Assembly (NCBI RefSeq): GCF_021117365.1
Contig: NZ_CP088262.1
Span: 4,280,501-4,344,500 of the forward strand
Reading direction: 5' to 3'
From: Nocardioides sp. cx-173
Lineage (GTDB): Bacteria > Actinomycetota > Actinomycetes > Propionibacteriales > Nocardioidaceae
Length of the DNA stretch: 64,000 bases
Below, one piece after another: positions 8,229 to 17,536 of the stretch. Made by a program: the position numbers and the translations under genes. Positions within the stretch are counted from its first letter, which is position 1, and each line of letters starts with the position of its first letter. The notes under the pieces were generated by a model. That model saw nothing but the letters and a program-made list of their open reading frames with translations, did no database searches and was not told where the DNA came from.

Positions 8229-9496
8229 GCGCCCTGGACGTCGCGCCGCGCCTGGCCGCCGCGGTCGAGCCGTTCGTCGGCGGCGAGCTGCCGGTGCGGC
8301 TGCGCGCCTGGGACGGCTCGGAGGCCGGACCGCCGGGCGCCCCACTGGTGGAGCTGCGCTCGCGCGACGCCGTACGCCGCCTGCTGCGCCACCCCGGCGA
8401 GCTCGGGGCCGCGCAGGCCTACGTCACCGGGGAGCTGGAGGTCCACGAGGAGGGCGGCTGGGACCTCGACGCCGCGCTCACCCACGCCTTCTCCGTCGCC
8501 CGCGAGCGGGGCCTGGGCGGTGGGCGGCCGAGCGCCGCGGCGCTGGCGCGCGCCGTCCGCGCGGTCGCGGGGACCGGTGCCCTCGGGCGTCCCCCCGCAG
8601 CGCCGGCCTCGCAGGCGCGCATCCGCGGCCGGCTGCACAGCCCGCTGCGGGACCGCCGCTCGATCAGCCACCACTACGACCTCTCGAACGAGTTCTACTC
8701 GCTGATCCTGGACCCGAGCATGGCCTACTCGTGCGGCTACCACGCCTCACCCGACCAGCCGCTCGAGGAGGCGCAGGCCGCCAAGCTGTCACTGGTCTGC
8801 CGCAAGCTCGGCCTCGGGCCCGGGATGCGGCTGCTCGACGTCGGCAGCGGCTGGGGGTCGCTGTCGCTGCACGCCGCCGAGCACTTCGGGGCGCGCGTGG
8901 TCGGCGTGACCATCTCGGCGGAGCAGAAGCGGCTCGTCGACGCCCGCATCGCCGAGCGCGGGCTGGCCGACCGGGTCGAGATCCGGCTCCAGGACTACCG
9001 CGAGGTGCCCGAGCGCGACCACTTCGACGCGGTGTCGTCGATCGAGATGGGCGAGCACGTCGGCCAGGGCAACTACCCGGCGTACGCCTCGGTCCTGCAC
9101 CGCTCGGTGCGCCCGGGCGGGCGGGTGCTGGTGCAGCAGATGTCGCGGACCGGCCGGTGGCCCGGCGGCGGCCCGTTCATCGAGTCGTTCATCGCCCCGG
9201 ACATGTACATGCGCCCGGTCGGCGAGACCGTGGCGCTGCTCGAGCGCTCGGGCCTCGAGGCACGCGACGTGCACGGGCTGCGCGAGCACTACGTCCACAC
9301 GGTCGCCGGCTGGCTGCGGCGCTTCGAGGCGAACGCCGAGCGGCTGACCGAGCTCGTCGGCGAGGAGGTCGTGCGGGTCTGGCGGCTCTACCTCGTGGGC
9401 GGCGCGATGGCCTTCCGCGACGGGCGCATGGGCGTCGACCAGGTCCTCCTGGTCCGCCCCGGCGGCTCCCACACCCTGCCGCTGGTGCGTGGGTGA
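8225..9496 (+). CDS. Cyclopropane-fatty-acid synthase family methyltransferase (second copy)
   Basis: This is a 423-residue paralogue of the gene just upstream, to which it is coupled by a GTGA overlap. It has RSISHHYDLSNEFYSLILDPSMAYSC, the SAM-binding LLDVGSGWGSLSLHAAEHFG near residue 202, and SSIEMGEHVGQGNYPAYASVL. It diverges from the first copy in the acceptor region (GPFIESFIAPDMYMRPV) and at the C-terminus. The first ~150 residues are more variable and carry a Gly/Ala-rich patch. Two side-by-side copies imply different chain positions or products, or two steps of one pathway. Mycobacterial SigK loci as I remember them carry one copy. Confidence 0.9.
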   Translation: MSALDVAPRLAAAVEPFVGGELPVRLRAWDGSEAGPPGAPLVELRSRDAVRRLLRHPGELGAAQAYVTGELEVHEEGGWDLDAALTHAFSVARERGLGGGRPSAAALARAVRAVAGTGALGRPPAAPASQARIRGRLHSPLRDRRSISHHYDLSNEFYSLILDPSMAYSCGYHASPDQPLEEAQAAKLSLVCRKLGLGPGMRLLDVGSGWGSLSLHAAEHFGARVVGVTISAEQKRLVDARIAERGLADRVEIRLQDYREVPERDHFDAVSSIEMGEHVGQGNYPAYASVLHRSVRPGGRVLVQQMSRTGRWPGGGPFIESFIAPDMYMRPVGETVALLERSGLEARDVHGLREHYVHTVAGWLRRFEANAERLTELVGEEVVRVWRLYLVGGAMAFRDGRMGVDQVLLVRPGGSHTLPLVRG

Positions 9497-10317
9497 TGGC
9501 GGCCCTCCTGATCGTCAGCGCGGCCGCTCTCGGGTCGGTCGCGCTGATCATGCTTGCGACCGCGCTCCTGGCCCGCCGCCTGGGCCGGGTGGCCGTGGTC
9601 GACGTCGCCTGGGGGCTCGGCTTCGTCGTGGTCGCCGCGGTCTGCGCGGTGGTCGGGCTCGGCAGCGAGCGCGACCCGGTCCGGCCCTGGCTGGTGCTCG
9701 CGCTGGTCGCGCTCTGGGGCCTGCGCCTGGCCTGGCACATCCGCCGCCGCGCGGTGGGCCACGGCGAGGACCCGCGCTACGAGGAGGTCCTCGGCGGCAC
9801 GCTGCCGGAGGTCGGCCTGGGCGTCGCCGTGCGCAAGGTGTTCGTGGTGCAGGGTCTCGCGGTCTGGTTCGTCTCGCTGCCGGTGCAGGTGGGCGCCGTC
9901 TCGGAGGTCCGGTCGTGGGCGGTCGTGGCGGCCGGCGTCGCGCTCTGGGTCGTCGGCGTGGTCTTCGAGAGCGTCGGCGACGCCCAGCTTGCGGCGTACA
10001 AGCGGGACCCGGACCGGCCGAAGGTGATGGACCGCGGGCTGTGGCGCTACACCCGCCATCCCAACTACTTCGGCGACGCCTGCGTCTGGTGGGGCGTCTG
10101 GCTGGTCGCCGGCCTCGGGTCGGGCTGGGAGGCCGGTCTCGCCACCGTGCTCGCCCCGGTCGCCATGACCTACTTCCTGGTGTTCGCCACCGGGGCCCGG
10201 CTGCTGGAGCGCACGATGATGCGGCGCGAGGGCTACCCCGCGTACGCCGCCCGGACCTCGATGTTCCTGCCGCTGCCGCCCCGCCGCGCCGGCGGCGCCC
10301 GCCGCGCGGTCGCGTGA
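9496..10317 (+). CDS. DUF1295 integral membrane protein (steroid 5-alpha-reductase/ICMT fold)
   Basis: This is a 273-residue multi-pass membrane protein with about six hydrophobic segments. The conserved C-terminal block RYTRHPNYFGDACVWWGVWL is the NADPH-binding signature shared by DUF1295 proteins, steroid 5-alpha-reductases and isoprenylcysteine methyltransferases. RxLxERTMMRREGYPAYAARTSMF at the end is also typical. It is the counterpart of Rv0446c and closes the SigK operon, overlapping the second CFA synthase by one base (TGATG). A plausible role is NADPH-dependent reduction of the modified double bond in a fatty acid or polyprenyl chain. That is inference; no substrate is known to me. 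Confidence 0.88.
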   Translation: MAALLIVSAAALGSVALIMLATALLARRLGRVAVVDVAWGLGFVVVAAVCAVVGLGSERDPVRPWLVLALVALWGLRLAWHIRRRAVGHGEDPRYEEVLGGTLPEVGLGVAVRKVFVVQGLAVWFVSLPVQVGAVSEVRSWAVVAAGVALWVVGVVFESVGDAQLAAYKRDPDRPKVMDRGLWRYTRHPNYFGDACVWWGVWLVAGLGSGWEAGLATVLAPVAMTYFLVFATGARLLERTMMRREGYPAYAARTSMFLPLPPRRAGGARRAVA

Positions 10318-10329
10318 CGGCGCCGGCTC

Positions 10330-10713
10330 CTACGGTCCCGGGACCGGCGGCTCGGGCTCCGGGTCCTGCTCGCTCGCTCGCTTCTCCTGCTCGTGGCGGC
10401 GGCGCTGCTCCTCGGCGCGCTCGCGCAGCCGGCGCAGGAACTCCTCGTCCTTGGCCGGGTCGCTGGCCGACATGCGCCCCGGTCGGTCGTACTCGGGGTA
10501 GGCCGTCGCGACGCCCGAGCGCCGTACCTTCTCCGGCCGCCCGGCCACCAGCCAGGCGACGGAGCCGATGAAGGGGAAGAGCAGCACCACCAGCAGCCAG
10601 ACGATCTTGGACAGGTTGCGGATGCGGCTCTCGTCGCTGCCGATGACGTCGACCAGGCAGAAGACCCAGAGGGCGAACGTGACGACGGCCCCCAGCAGCT
10701 GCAGCTTGACCAT
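10330..10713 (-). CDS. Small membrane protein with phospholipase-D-nuclease N-terminal (PLDc_N) domain
   Basis: This 127-residue protein has two hydrophobic segments at the N-terminus (LLGAVVTFALWVFCLVDVI and IVWLLVVLLFPFIGSVAWLV). They are separated by the charged loop GSDESRIRNLSK and followed by AGRPEKVRR. This is the PLDc_N arrangement also found at the start of cardiolipin synthases, but here no catalytic HKD domain follows. The C-terminal half is a charged Arg/Glu-rich tail. Proteins of this kind are common in actinobacteria and have no firm function. It is convergent with the SigK operon and divergent from the phosphatase gene. Confidence 0.8.
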   Translation of the reverse strand: MVKLQLLGAVVTFALWVFCLVDVIGSDESRIRNLSKIVWLLVVLLFPFIGSVAWLVAGRPEKVRRSGVATAYPEYDRPGRMSASDPAKDEEFLRRLRERAEEQRRRHEQEKRASEQDPEPEPPVPGP

Positions 10714-10776
10714 GCAGGGATTGTGGACCACCCGACCGCGCGGCGCACCGGGATCGGGCGATCGGCGCGGAGCCCC

Positions 10777-10782
10777 TATCCT
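10777..10782 (+). promoter_or_regulatory. Leaderless -10 box (TATCCT) of the tyrosine phosphatase gene
   Basis: TATCCT is followed by seven bases and then the GTG start. No Shine-Dalgarno sequence is present, so transcription probably begins at the start codon. Confidence 0.55.
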
Positions 10783-10789
10783 GCGACTC

Positions 10790-11635
10790 GTGTCCTCCGA
10801 CGACGCCCGGCCCGATGCCCCGCCCGATGCCCCGCTCGACGCCCCGCTCGACGCCCCGCTCGACGCCCCGCTCGAGGCCGAGCTGGGCGAGGAGCTGGTC
10901 CGCCTGGCCTCGGCGGACAACTTCCGCGACGTCGCCGGACCCGGGTATCCCACGACCGACGGCCGCACCGTGCGCCGGGGGCTGCTGTACCGCTCCAACG
11001 AGCTGACGCTCACCGACGAGGACGCCGAGGCGCTGTCCCGCCTGGGGATCACCACGATCTTCGACCTGCGCGACGCCCACGAGGTCGAGGCCCACCCGGA
11101 CGCGCCGGTGCCCGGGGCCACCTGGCGCCACGTCGAGGTGCGGGGCATCCCGATGGACGCGGTAGTGACCCTGGAGACGCGCGAGCAGGCGCTCGCCGTG
11201 ATGCGCGAGGTCTACCGGGGCTTCGTGGAGAAGCCGGGTGCGCGCGAGGCGTTCCGCGTGCTGCTGCACGAGATCGCCGCGGGCGAGGCACCGCAGCTGT
11301 TCCACTGCACGGCCGGGAAGGACCGCACCGGCTGGGCCGCGGCGCTGCTGCTGCACATCGCCGGCGTGGACGCCGACACGATCCTGGCGGACTACCTCGC
11401 CACCAACACCATCGCGTCGGCCACGCGCACCAAGTACCTCGCGATGGTGCGCGAGCACCTCGGCGAGGACAAGGTCGAGGTCTACGAGGCCGTCATGGTC
11501 GCCGACCGCGCGTACCTGCAGGTGGCCTACGACGCCGCCGATGCGGCGTACGGCTCGCTCGACGGCTACCTCGCCGACGGGCTAGGGCTCGCGCCCGGCA
11601 CCCTGGCCGCCCTCCGCACCCGCCTCGTCGTCTAG
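10790..11635 (+). CDS. Tyrosine/serine protein phosphatase (MptpB-like dual-specificity type)
   Basis: This 281-residue phosphatase carries the PTP active-site loop HCTAGKDRTG, in which Cys173 is the nucleophile and Arg179 binds phosphate. NFRDVAGPGY and RGLLYRSNELT near the N-terminus are typical of the actinobacterial family that includes M. tuberculosis PtpB, which also acts on phosphoinositides. The first 30 residues are a low-complexity leader built from five DAPL/DAPP units and look unstructured. I chose the GTG seven bases after a TATCCT box, because the longer frame upstream crosses the neighbouring gene. The last 54 bases overlap, tail to tail, the YihY gene on the other strand. Confidence 0.9.
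   Translation: MSSDDARPDAPPDAPLDAPLDAPLDAPLEAELGEELVRLASADNFRDVAGPGYPTTDGRTVRRGLLYRSNELTLTDEDAEALSRLGITTIFDLRDAHEVEAHPDAPVPGATWRHVEVRGIPMDAVVTLETREQALAVMREVYRGFVEKPGAREAFRVLLHEIAAGEAPQLFHCTAGKDRTGWAAALLLHIAGVDADTILADYLATNTIASATRTKYLAMVREHLGEDKVEVYEAVMVADRAYLQVAYDAADAAYGSLDGYLADGLGLAPGTLAALRTRLVV
10814..10873 (+). repeat. Five tandem 12-bp units coding DAP[PL] repeats
   Basis: The unit GA[TC]GCCCCGC[TC]C occurs five times head to tail with no gap, and encodes Asp-Ala-Pro-Pro/Leu each time. The array lies in the N-terminal leader of the phosphatase. The unit is a multiple of three, so copy number can change without breaking the frame, and slippage is likely. Confidence 0.9.
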
Positions 11636-12682
11636 CCGGATGCTCTGGGTCCGGGCGGACCGGCCGTCCTTCTCGTGGCCGTCCAGCACGATCTCGTGGG
11701 TGTCCCCGTCGCGGCCGTCGAAGCGGACGATGATGGTCTCGAAGCCCTTGTGGCGCTGCATCTGCGCGTACATCGCGTAGACCCGGCGGTCGGCCTCGGT
11801 GAGGTCGACCGCGTCCGTGAACGGCGTCAGCAGCGCGCGCGGCCACAGCCGCTGGGCCAGCACCACGTTGAGCTCGACGCCGAGCACCCCGATGACCGCG
11901 GCGATGTAGATCAGGCCGATGAGCCCCAGGACCAACCCGAAGGTCTGGTTCATCGAGCTCGTGCCCGCCAGCACGTTGGTGGCGTAGACCGTGCCGAGCT
12001 GCTGCAGGCCCTGCCACCCCAGCGCGACGAAGAACGCCCCGGGGGCGGCGCGGGTCAGGCGGTCCCGGCGGGGCGAGGCCATCCGGAACAGCAAGGTGAG
12101 CACCAGCCCGACCACGACCACCGTCGCGCCGAGGATCAGCCAGCGGATGGTCGTGTTGATCTCGGCGCCGAAGTTCTCGGCGTTGCTGCCCGCCACCCCG
12201 AAGCCCGACAGCACCAGCACCGCCACCCCGGCCGACGCCAGGAGGGTGAGGCTGCGAAAGCGCAGCAGGAACGGGTTGGGCCGGCTGTTGCGTGGCACGG
12301 CGTACGCCGTCGCCATCGTGTTCTGCGCCGCCATGCCCAGCCCCAGGCATCCGTACATCGCGGCCAGCGCGCCGACCACGACCGCGCCGGTCGAGCCGCG
12401 CAGGCCCTCGGGCCGGCCGAGCTGGTCGCCGATGATCGGGAAGTTGCTCAGCGCCGAGTTGAGCACCTGCTCCTGGAGCTCGGGGTCGCCCTGCAGGAAG
12501 AAGCCGAAGATCGACGTCGCCAGCAGCAGGATCGGGAAGATCGCGACGAAGGCGTAGTAGGTCAGCGCCGCCGACAGGTAGTTGCCCTGGTCGTCGAAGA
12601 ACTTGTAGACCACCGCGATCGGCACGCCCAGCACCCGGAAGCGCCGCTGCGTGCGATCGACCCTCCCGACGACGTTGCCCAC
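11582..12682 (-). CDS. YihY/BrkB family inner-membrane protein
   Basis: This 366-residue integral membrane protein has about six hydrophobic spans. The opening block FFDDQGNYLSAALTYYAFVAIFPILLL matches the YihY/BrkB family, as do the AAPGAFFVALGWQGLQQLG and IGLIYIAAVIGVLGVELN segments. The C-terminal ~100 residues are charged and cytoplasmic (FETIIVRFDGRDGDTHEIVLDGHEKDG), which is common in actinobacterial members. The family was once annotated as ribonuclease BN, which is now thought to be wrong, and its true role is not settled. The start is a GTG six bases after a TACCGT box. The stop lies inside the convergent phosphatase gene. Confidence 0.9.
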   Translation of the reverse strand: MGNVVGRVDRTQRRFRVLGVPIAVVYKFFDDQGNYLSAALTYYAFVAIFPILLLATSIFGFFLQGDPELQEQVLNSALSNFPIIGDQLGRPEGLRGSTGAVVVGALAAMYGCLGLGMAAQNTMATAYAVPRNSRPNPFLLRFRSLTLLASAGVAVLVLSGFGVAGSNAENFGAEINTTIRWLILGATVVVVGLVLTLLFRMASPRRDRLTRAAPGAFFVALGWQGLQQLGTVYATNVLAGTSSMNQTFGLVLGLIGLIYIAAVIGVLGVELNVVLAQRLWPRALLTPFTDAVDLTEADRRVYAMYAQMQRHKGFETIIVRFDGRDGDTHEIVLDGHEKDGRSARTQSIRLDDEAGAEGGQGAGREP

Positions 12683-12688
12683 GCCGTC

Positions 12689-12694
12689 ACGGTA
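12689..12694 (-). promoter_or_regulatory. Leaderless -10 box (TACCGT) of the YihY gene
   Basis: On the minus strand TACCGT, then GACGGC, then the GTG start. There is no ribosome binding site between box and start. Confidence 0.5.
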
Positions 12695-12764
12695 CCGGTG
12701 CGGCCCCCCGGAATCGGGTGTCGAGGTCGCCCCGCTCCCACCTCAACCCACGCGATCGGCTCTC

Positions 12765-12809
12765 GGTGGTCGAGGTGCGAGGAGCGCCAGCGACGAGCCT
12801 CGAGACCCC
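12765..12809. repeat. REP-like palindrome, copy 1
   Basis: This is an imperfect 45-bp palindrome that begins GGTGGTCGAGGTGCGAG and ends GAGCCTCGAGACCCC. It is one of four related elements in the window. It abuts the stop codon of the acyl-CoA dehydrogenase and may also act as its terminator. A degenerate partner (GGGTGTCGAGGT...ACCTCAACCC) lies about 16 bases further upstream. Confidence 0.75.
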
Positions 12810-13970
12810 TCAGTACGACTTCGGCAGCCCCAGCGAGTGCATCGAGACGAAGTTGAGGATCATCTCGCGGCTGACGGGGGCGATCCGGCCGGCGCGTGTG
12901 GCGACGAGCAGGCCCGCCATGCCGTACTCCTGGGTGATCCCGTTGCCGCCGTGGGTGTGGACGGCGCGGTCGGCGGCGTCGCAGGCGGCCTCGGCGGCGG
13001 CGTACTTGGCCATGTTGGCCGCCTCGCCGGCGCCCATGTCGTCGCCGGCGTCGTAGAGGGCGGCGGCCTTCTGGGTCATCAGCCGGGCCAGCTCGATCTC
13101 GATGTGCGACTGGGCCAGCGGGTGCGCGATGGCCTGGTGGGAGCCGATCGGCGCCTTGAAGACCACCCGCTCCTTGGCGTACGCCGCCGCCTTGTCGAGC
13201 GCGTAGCGAGCCAGGCCGGTGGAGAACGACGCCGCCATGATCCGCTCGGGGTTGAGGCCGGCGAAGAGCTGGACCAGGCCGCCGTCCTCGTCGCCGACCA
13301 GGGCGTCGGCGGGCAGCCGGACGTCGTCGAGGAACACCTGGAACTGCAGCTCCGGGCTGACGATCTCCATGGGGATCGGCTTGGCCTCGAGACCCGCCGC
13401 GTCGGTGGGGACCACGAACAGGCAGGGCTTGAGCTTGCCGGTCTTCGCGTCCTCGGTGCGCGCCACGACCAGCACGTTGTCGGCCTCGTCGACGCCCGAG
13501 ATGTAGATCTTGCGACCCGTGAGCACCCAGCCATCGCCGTCACGGCGCGCGGTCGTGGTGATGTTGTGCGTGTTGGTGCCGGCGTCGGGCTCGGTGATGG
13601 CGAACGCCATGGTGCCCGTGCCGTCGCAGATGCCGGGCAGCCAGCGCCGCTTCTGCTCCTCGGTGCCGTAGCGGGTGATGATCGTGCCGCAGATCGCGGG
13701 GCTCACGACCATCAGCAGCAGCGGGCACCCCTGCGCCGACAGCTCCTCGCACACCGCCGCGATGTCGCCGATGCCGCCGCCACCGCCGCCGTACTCCTCG
13801 GGGATATTGATGCCGAGGTAGCCGAACTTCCCGATCTCCAGCCACAGCTCGGTGGTCTTCTCGCCGGAGCGCGCCTTCTCGGCGAACCACTCCCGGCCGT
13901 ACTTGCCGGCCAGCTTGCGCACGGCCTTGCGCAGCTCCTGGCGCTCCTCGGTCTCGGTGAACGTGGTCAT
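12810..13970 (-). CDS. Acyl-CoA dehydrogenase
   Basis: This 386-residue flavoprotein oxidises an acyl-CoA to the 2-enoyl-CoA and passes electrons to ETF. The FAD/substrate motif appears as MAFAITEPDAGTNTHNI and the FAD-pocket block as HTHGGNGITQEYGMAGL. The C-terminal stretch RIAPVSREMILNFVSMHSLGLPKSY replaces the usual IYEGTSEI, so the catalytic glutamate of medium-chain enzymes is missing from its normal place. It may sit on the other helix, as in isovaleryl-CoA dehydrogenase. It is the last gene of the carboxylase operon and overlaps the biotin-carboxylase stop (ATGA). A branched-chain or terpenoid acyl-CoA substrate fits the context. Confidence 0.9.
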   Translation of the reverse strand: MTTFTETEERQELRKAVRKLAGKYGREWFAEKARSGEKTTELWLEIGKFGYLGINIPEEYGGGGGGIGDIAAVCEELSAQGCPLLLMVVSPAICGTIITRYGTEEQKRRWLPGICDGTGTMAFAITEPDAGTNTHNITTTARRDGDGWVLTGRKIYISGVDEADNVLVVARTEDAKTGKLKPCLFVVPTDAAGLEAKPIPMEIVSPELQFQVFLDDVRLPADALVGDEDGGLVQLFAGLNPERIMAASFSTGLARYALDKAAAYAKERVVFKAPIGSHQAIAHPLAQSHIEIELARLMTQKAAALYDAGDDMGAGEAANMAKYAAAEAACDAADRAVHTHGGNGITQEYGMAGLLVATRAGRIAPVSREMILNFVSMHSLGLPKSY

Positions 13971-15874
13971 GCGTCTTCTCCTGTCTCGACGACGGCGAGG
14001 ACCTCACCGGCGGCGACCTGGGTGCCTGGCTGGACGTGGATCTCGGCGACCGTGCCGTCGTGGGGCGCGCTCACGGTGTGCTGCATCTTCATGGCCTCGA
14101 GGACCAGGACCGGGTCGCCCGCGGCGACGGTCGCGCCGGGCTCGACGACCACCCGCACGACGGTGCCGGGCATCGGTGCGAGCAGCGAGCCGCTCGCGAC
14201 CGCGTCGGCCGGGTCCACGAACCGCGGGACCCGCTCGAGCCGCACGTGCCCGTGGGTGGAGTCGACGTCGACGACCAGACCGCTGACCGCGACGTCGTAC
14301 GTCGTGCGGACGCCGTCGGTCTCGAGCGTCACGGAGGTGGGGCTCGCCGTCACGACGACGTGGCCGTCGACGACGTACCCGTCACGTCCGCCGAGCCACT
14401 CGACGACCAGGTCGCCCTCGAACTCGGTGCGCTGCGGCTGGGAGGTGACGTTGCGCCAGCCCACCGGGGCCCCGGACTGCACGGTCCGTGCCGCCCCGGC
14501 CCGCTCCGCCAGCGCCACCGCCGCCGCCACCGCAGCCGCCTCGGTGGTGGAAGAAGAACGGAGTCCCGTCTCGAAACCGCCGAGGAACGCCGTGCTGACC
14601 TGACCCGACAGGAAGGTCTCGTCCCGCAGGATCGCGACCAGGAGGTCCCGGTTGGTGACCAGGCCGTGGATGCGGGCCCGGCTCAGGACCGACGCGAGCT
14701 TGCGGGCGGCGGCCTGGCGGGTGCCGGCGTGCGCGATGACCTTGGCGAGCATCGCGTCGTAGTGCGTCGACACCTCGTTGCCGCTCGCGAAGCCGCTCTC
14801 CACGCGGATGCCGTCCTCGACCGGGATCTCGAACGACGTCAGCAGCCCGCTCTGCGGCTGGTAGTCGGCGCTCGGGTCCTCGGCGTAGAGCCGGACCTCG
14901 ATCGCGTGCCCCTCGGGCCGCACCGCTCCCGCCACGGCCTCGTCCTCGGCCACCGCGATCTGCTGGGCGACCAGGTCGACGCCGAAGACCTCCTCCGTGA
15001 CCGGGTGCTCGACCTGGAGCCGGGTGTTCATCTCCAGGAAGAAGAAGCGGTCCCGCTCGGCGTCGTAGAGGAACTCGACGGTGCCCGCTCCGCGGTAGTC
15101 GATCGCGGCCGCGGCCGCCCGCGCGGCCTCGTGCAGCGCCCGGCGCGTCGGCTCGGGCAGCAGCGGCGCCGGCGCCTCCTCCACGACCTTCTGGTGGCGG
15201 CGCTGGATCGAGCAGTCGCGTTCGCCGTAGACCTCGACCCCCTCGCCGTGGCCCAGGACCTGGACCTCGACGTGGCGGCCCTGCTCGATGTAGGGCTCGA
15301 CGAAGACGGTCCCGTCGCCGAAGGCCGACTCGGCCTCCGCGCGCGCCTTCTCGATCTCGCCGGGCAGGTCGGCCAGGGAGCGCACGACCCGCATGCCACG
15401 GCCGCCGCCGCCCGCCGAGGCCTTGACCAGCAGCGGCAGGTCGGCGTCGGTGGCGGTGTCGACCGAGTGGTTGGTGAGCACCGGCACGCCGGCGGCCTCC
15501 ATGAGCTTCTTGGACTCGATCTTCGAGCCCATCTGCTCGATGGACGCAGGCGCCGGACCGATCCAGGTCAGGCCCGCAGCCGCGACGGCGCGGGCGAAGT
15601 CGGCGTTCTCCGACAGGAACCCGTAGCCCGGGTGGACCGCGTCGGCACCCGTGCGGCGGGCGGCGTCGAGGACCAGGTCGGCACGCAGGTAGGTGTCGGC
15701 CGGCGCCGTGCCGGGCAGGCGTACGGCGTGGTCGGCCTCGGCGACGTAGGGCAGCGCGGCATCGGCGTCGGAGTGGACGGCCACGGTCTCGATGCCGAGG
15801 TCGCGGCAGGTGCGGAACACCCGGCTCGCGATCTCGGCGCGGTTGGCGACGAGGACTCTGCTGATGGTCGGCAC
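13967..15874 (-). CDS. Acyl-CoA carboxylase alpha subunit (biotin carboxylase + BCCP)
   Basis: This 635-residue protein joins a biotin carboxylase and the biotin carrier domain. The N-terminal RVLVANRAEIASRVFRTC, the ATP-grasp glycine loop KASAGGGGRGMRVV and FLEMNTRLQVEHPVTE are biotin-carboxylase signatures. The C-terminal EAMKMQHTV carries the biotinylated Lys596. It would carboxylate biotin with ATP and bicarbonate for the CT subunit encoded just upstream. I chose the GTG ten bases after AGGA; another GTG nine bases earlier overlaps the preceding stop as GTGA and is equally possible. Length and domain order match AccA1/MccA/AtuF-type subunits. With its neighbours, a methylcrotonyl- or geranyl-CoA-like substrate is more likely than acetyl-CoA. 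Confidence 0.92.
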   Translation of the reverse strand: MPTISRVLVANRAEIASRVFRTCRDLGIETVAVHSDADAALPYVAEADHAVRLPGTAPADTYLRADLVLDAARRTGADAVHPGYGFLSENADFARAVAAAGLTWIGPAPASIEQMGSKIESKKLMEAAGVPVLTNHSVDTATDADLPLLVKASAGGGGRGMRVVRSLADLPGEIEKARAEAESAFGDGTVFVEPYIEQGRHVEVQVLGHGEGVEVYGERDCSIQRRHQKVVEEAPAPLLPEPTRRALHEAARAAAAAIDYRGAGTVEFLYDAERDRFFFLEMNTRLQVEHPVTEEVFGVDLVAQQIAVAEDEAVAGAVRPEGHAIEVRLYAEDPSADYQPQSGLLTSFEIPVEDGIRVESGFASGNEVSTHYDAMLAKVIAHAGTRQAAARKLASVLSRARIHGLVTNRDLLVAILRDETFLSGQVSTAFLGGFETGLRSSSTTEAAAVAAAVALAERAGAARTVQSGAPVGWRNVTSQPQRTEFEGDLVVEWLGGRDGYVVDGHVVVTASPTSVTLETDGVRTTYDVAVSGLVVDVDSTHGHVRLERVPRFVDPADAVASGSLLAPMPGTVVRVVVEPGATVAAGDPVLVLEAMKMQHTVSAPHDGTVAEIHVQPGTQVAAGEVLAVVETGEDA

Positions 15875-15879
15875 GCGGG

Positions 15880-17463
<1,584 letters not shown>

Positions 17464-17481
17464 GGTTGCCTTTCGTCTACA

Positions 17482-17524
17482 GGGGTTTCGAGGCTCAGGC
17501 CTAGCGGCCTTCGCACCTCAACCA
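17482..17524. repeat. REP-like palindrome, copy 2
   Basis: On the minus strand it reads TGGTTGAGGTGCGAAGG ... GAGCCTCGAAACCCC, the same family as copies 1 and 3 but in the opposite orientation. It fills most of the gap between two genes transcribed in the same direction. A hairpin there could set the relative expression of the carboxylase genes. Confidence 0.75.
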
Positions 17525-17536
17525 GCGATGAAGCGG

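Noticed and set aside
10814..10873. A possible CRISPR-like array
   Set aside because: The 12-bp units are contiguous with no spacers and lie in a coding leader. There are no cas genes.
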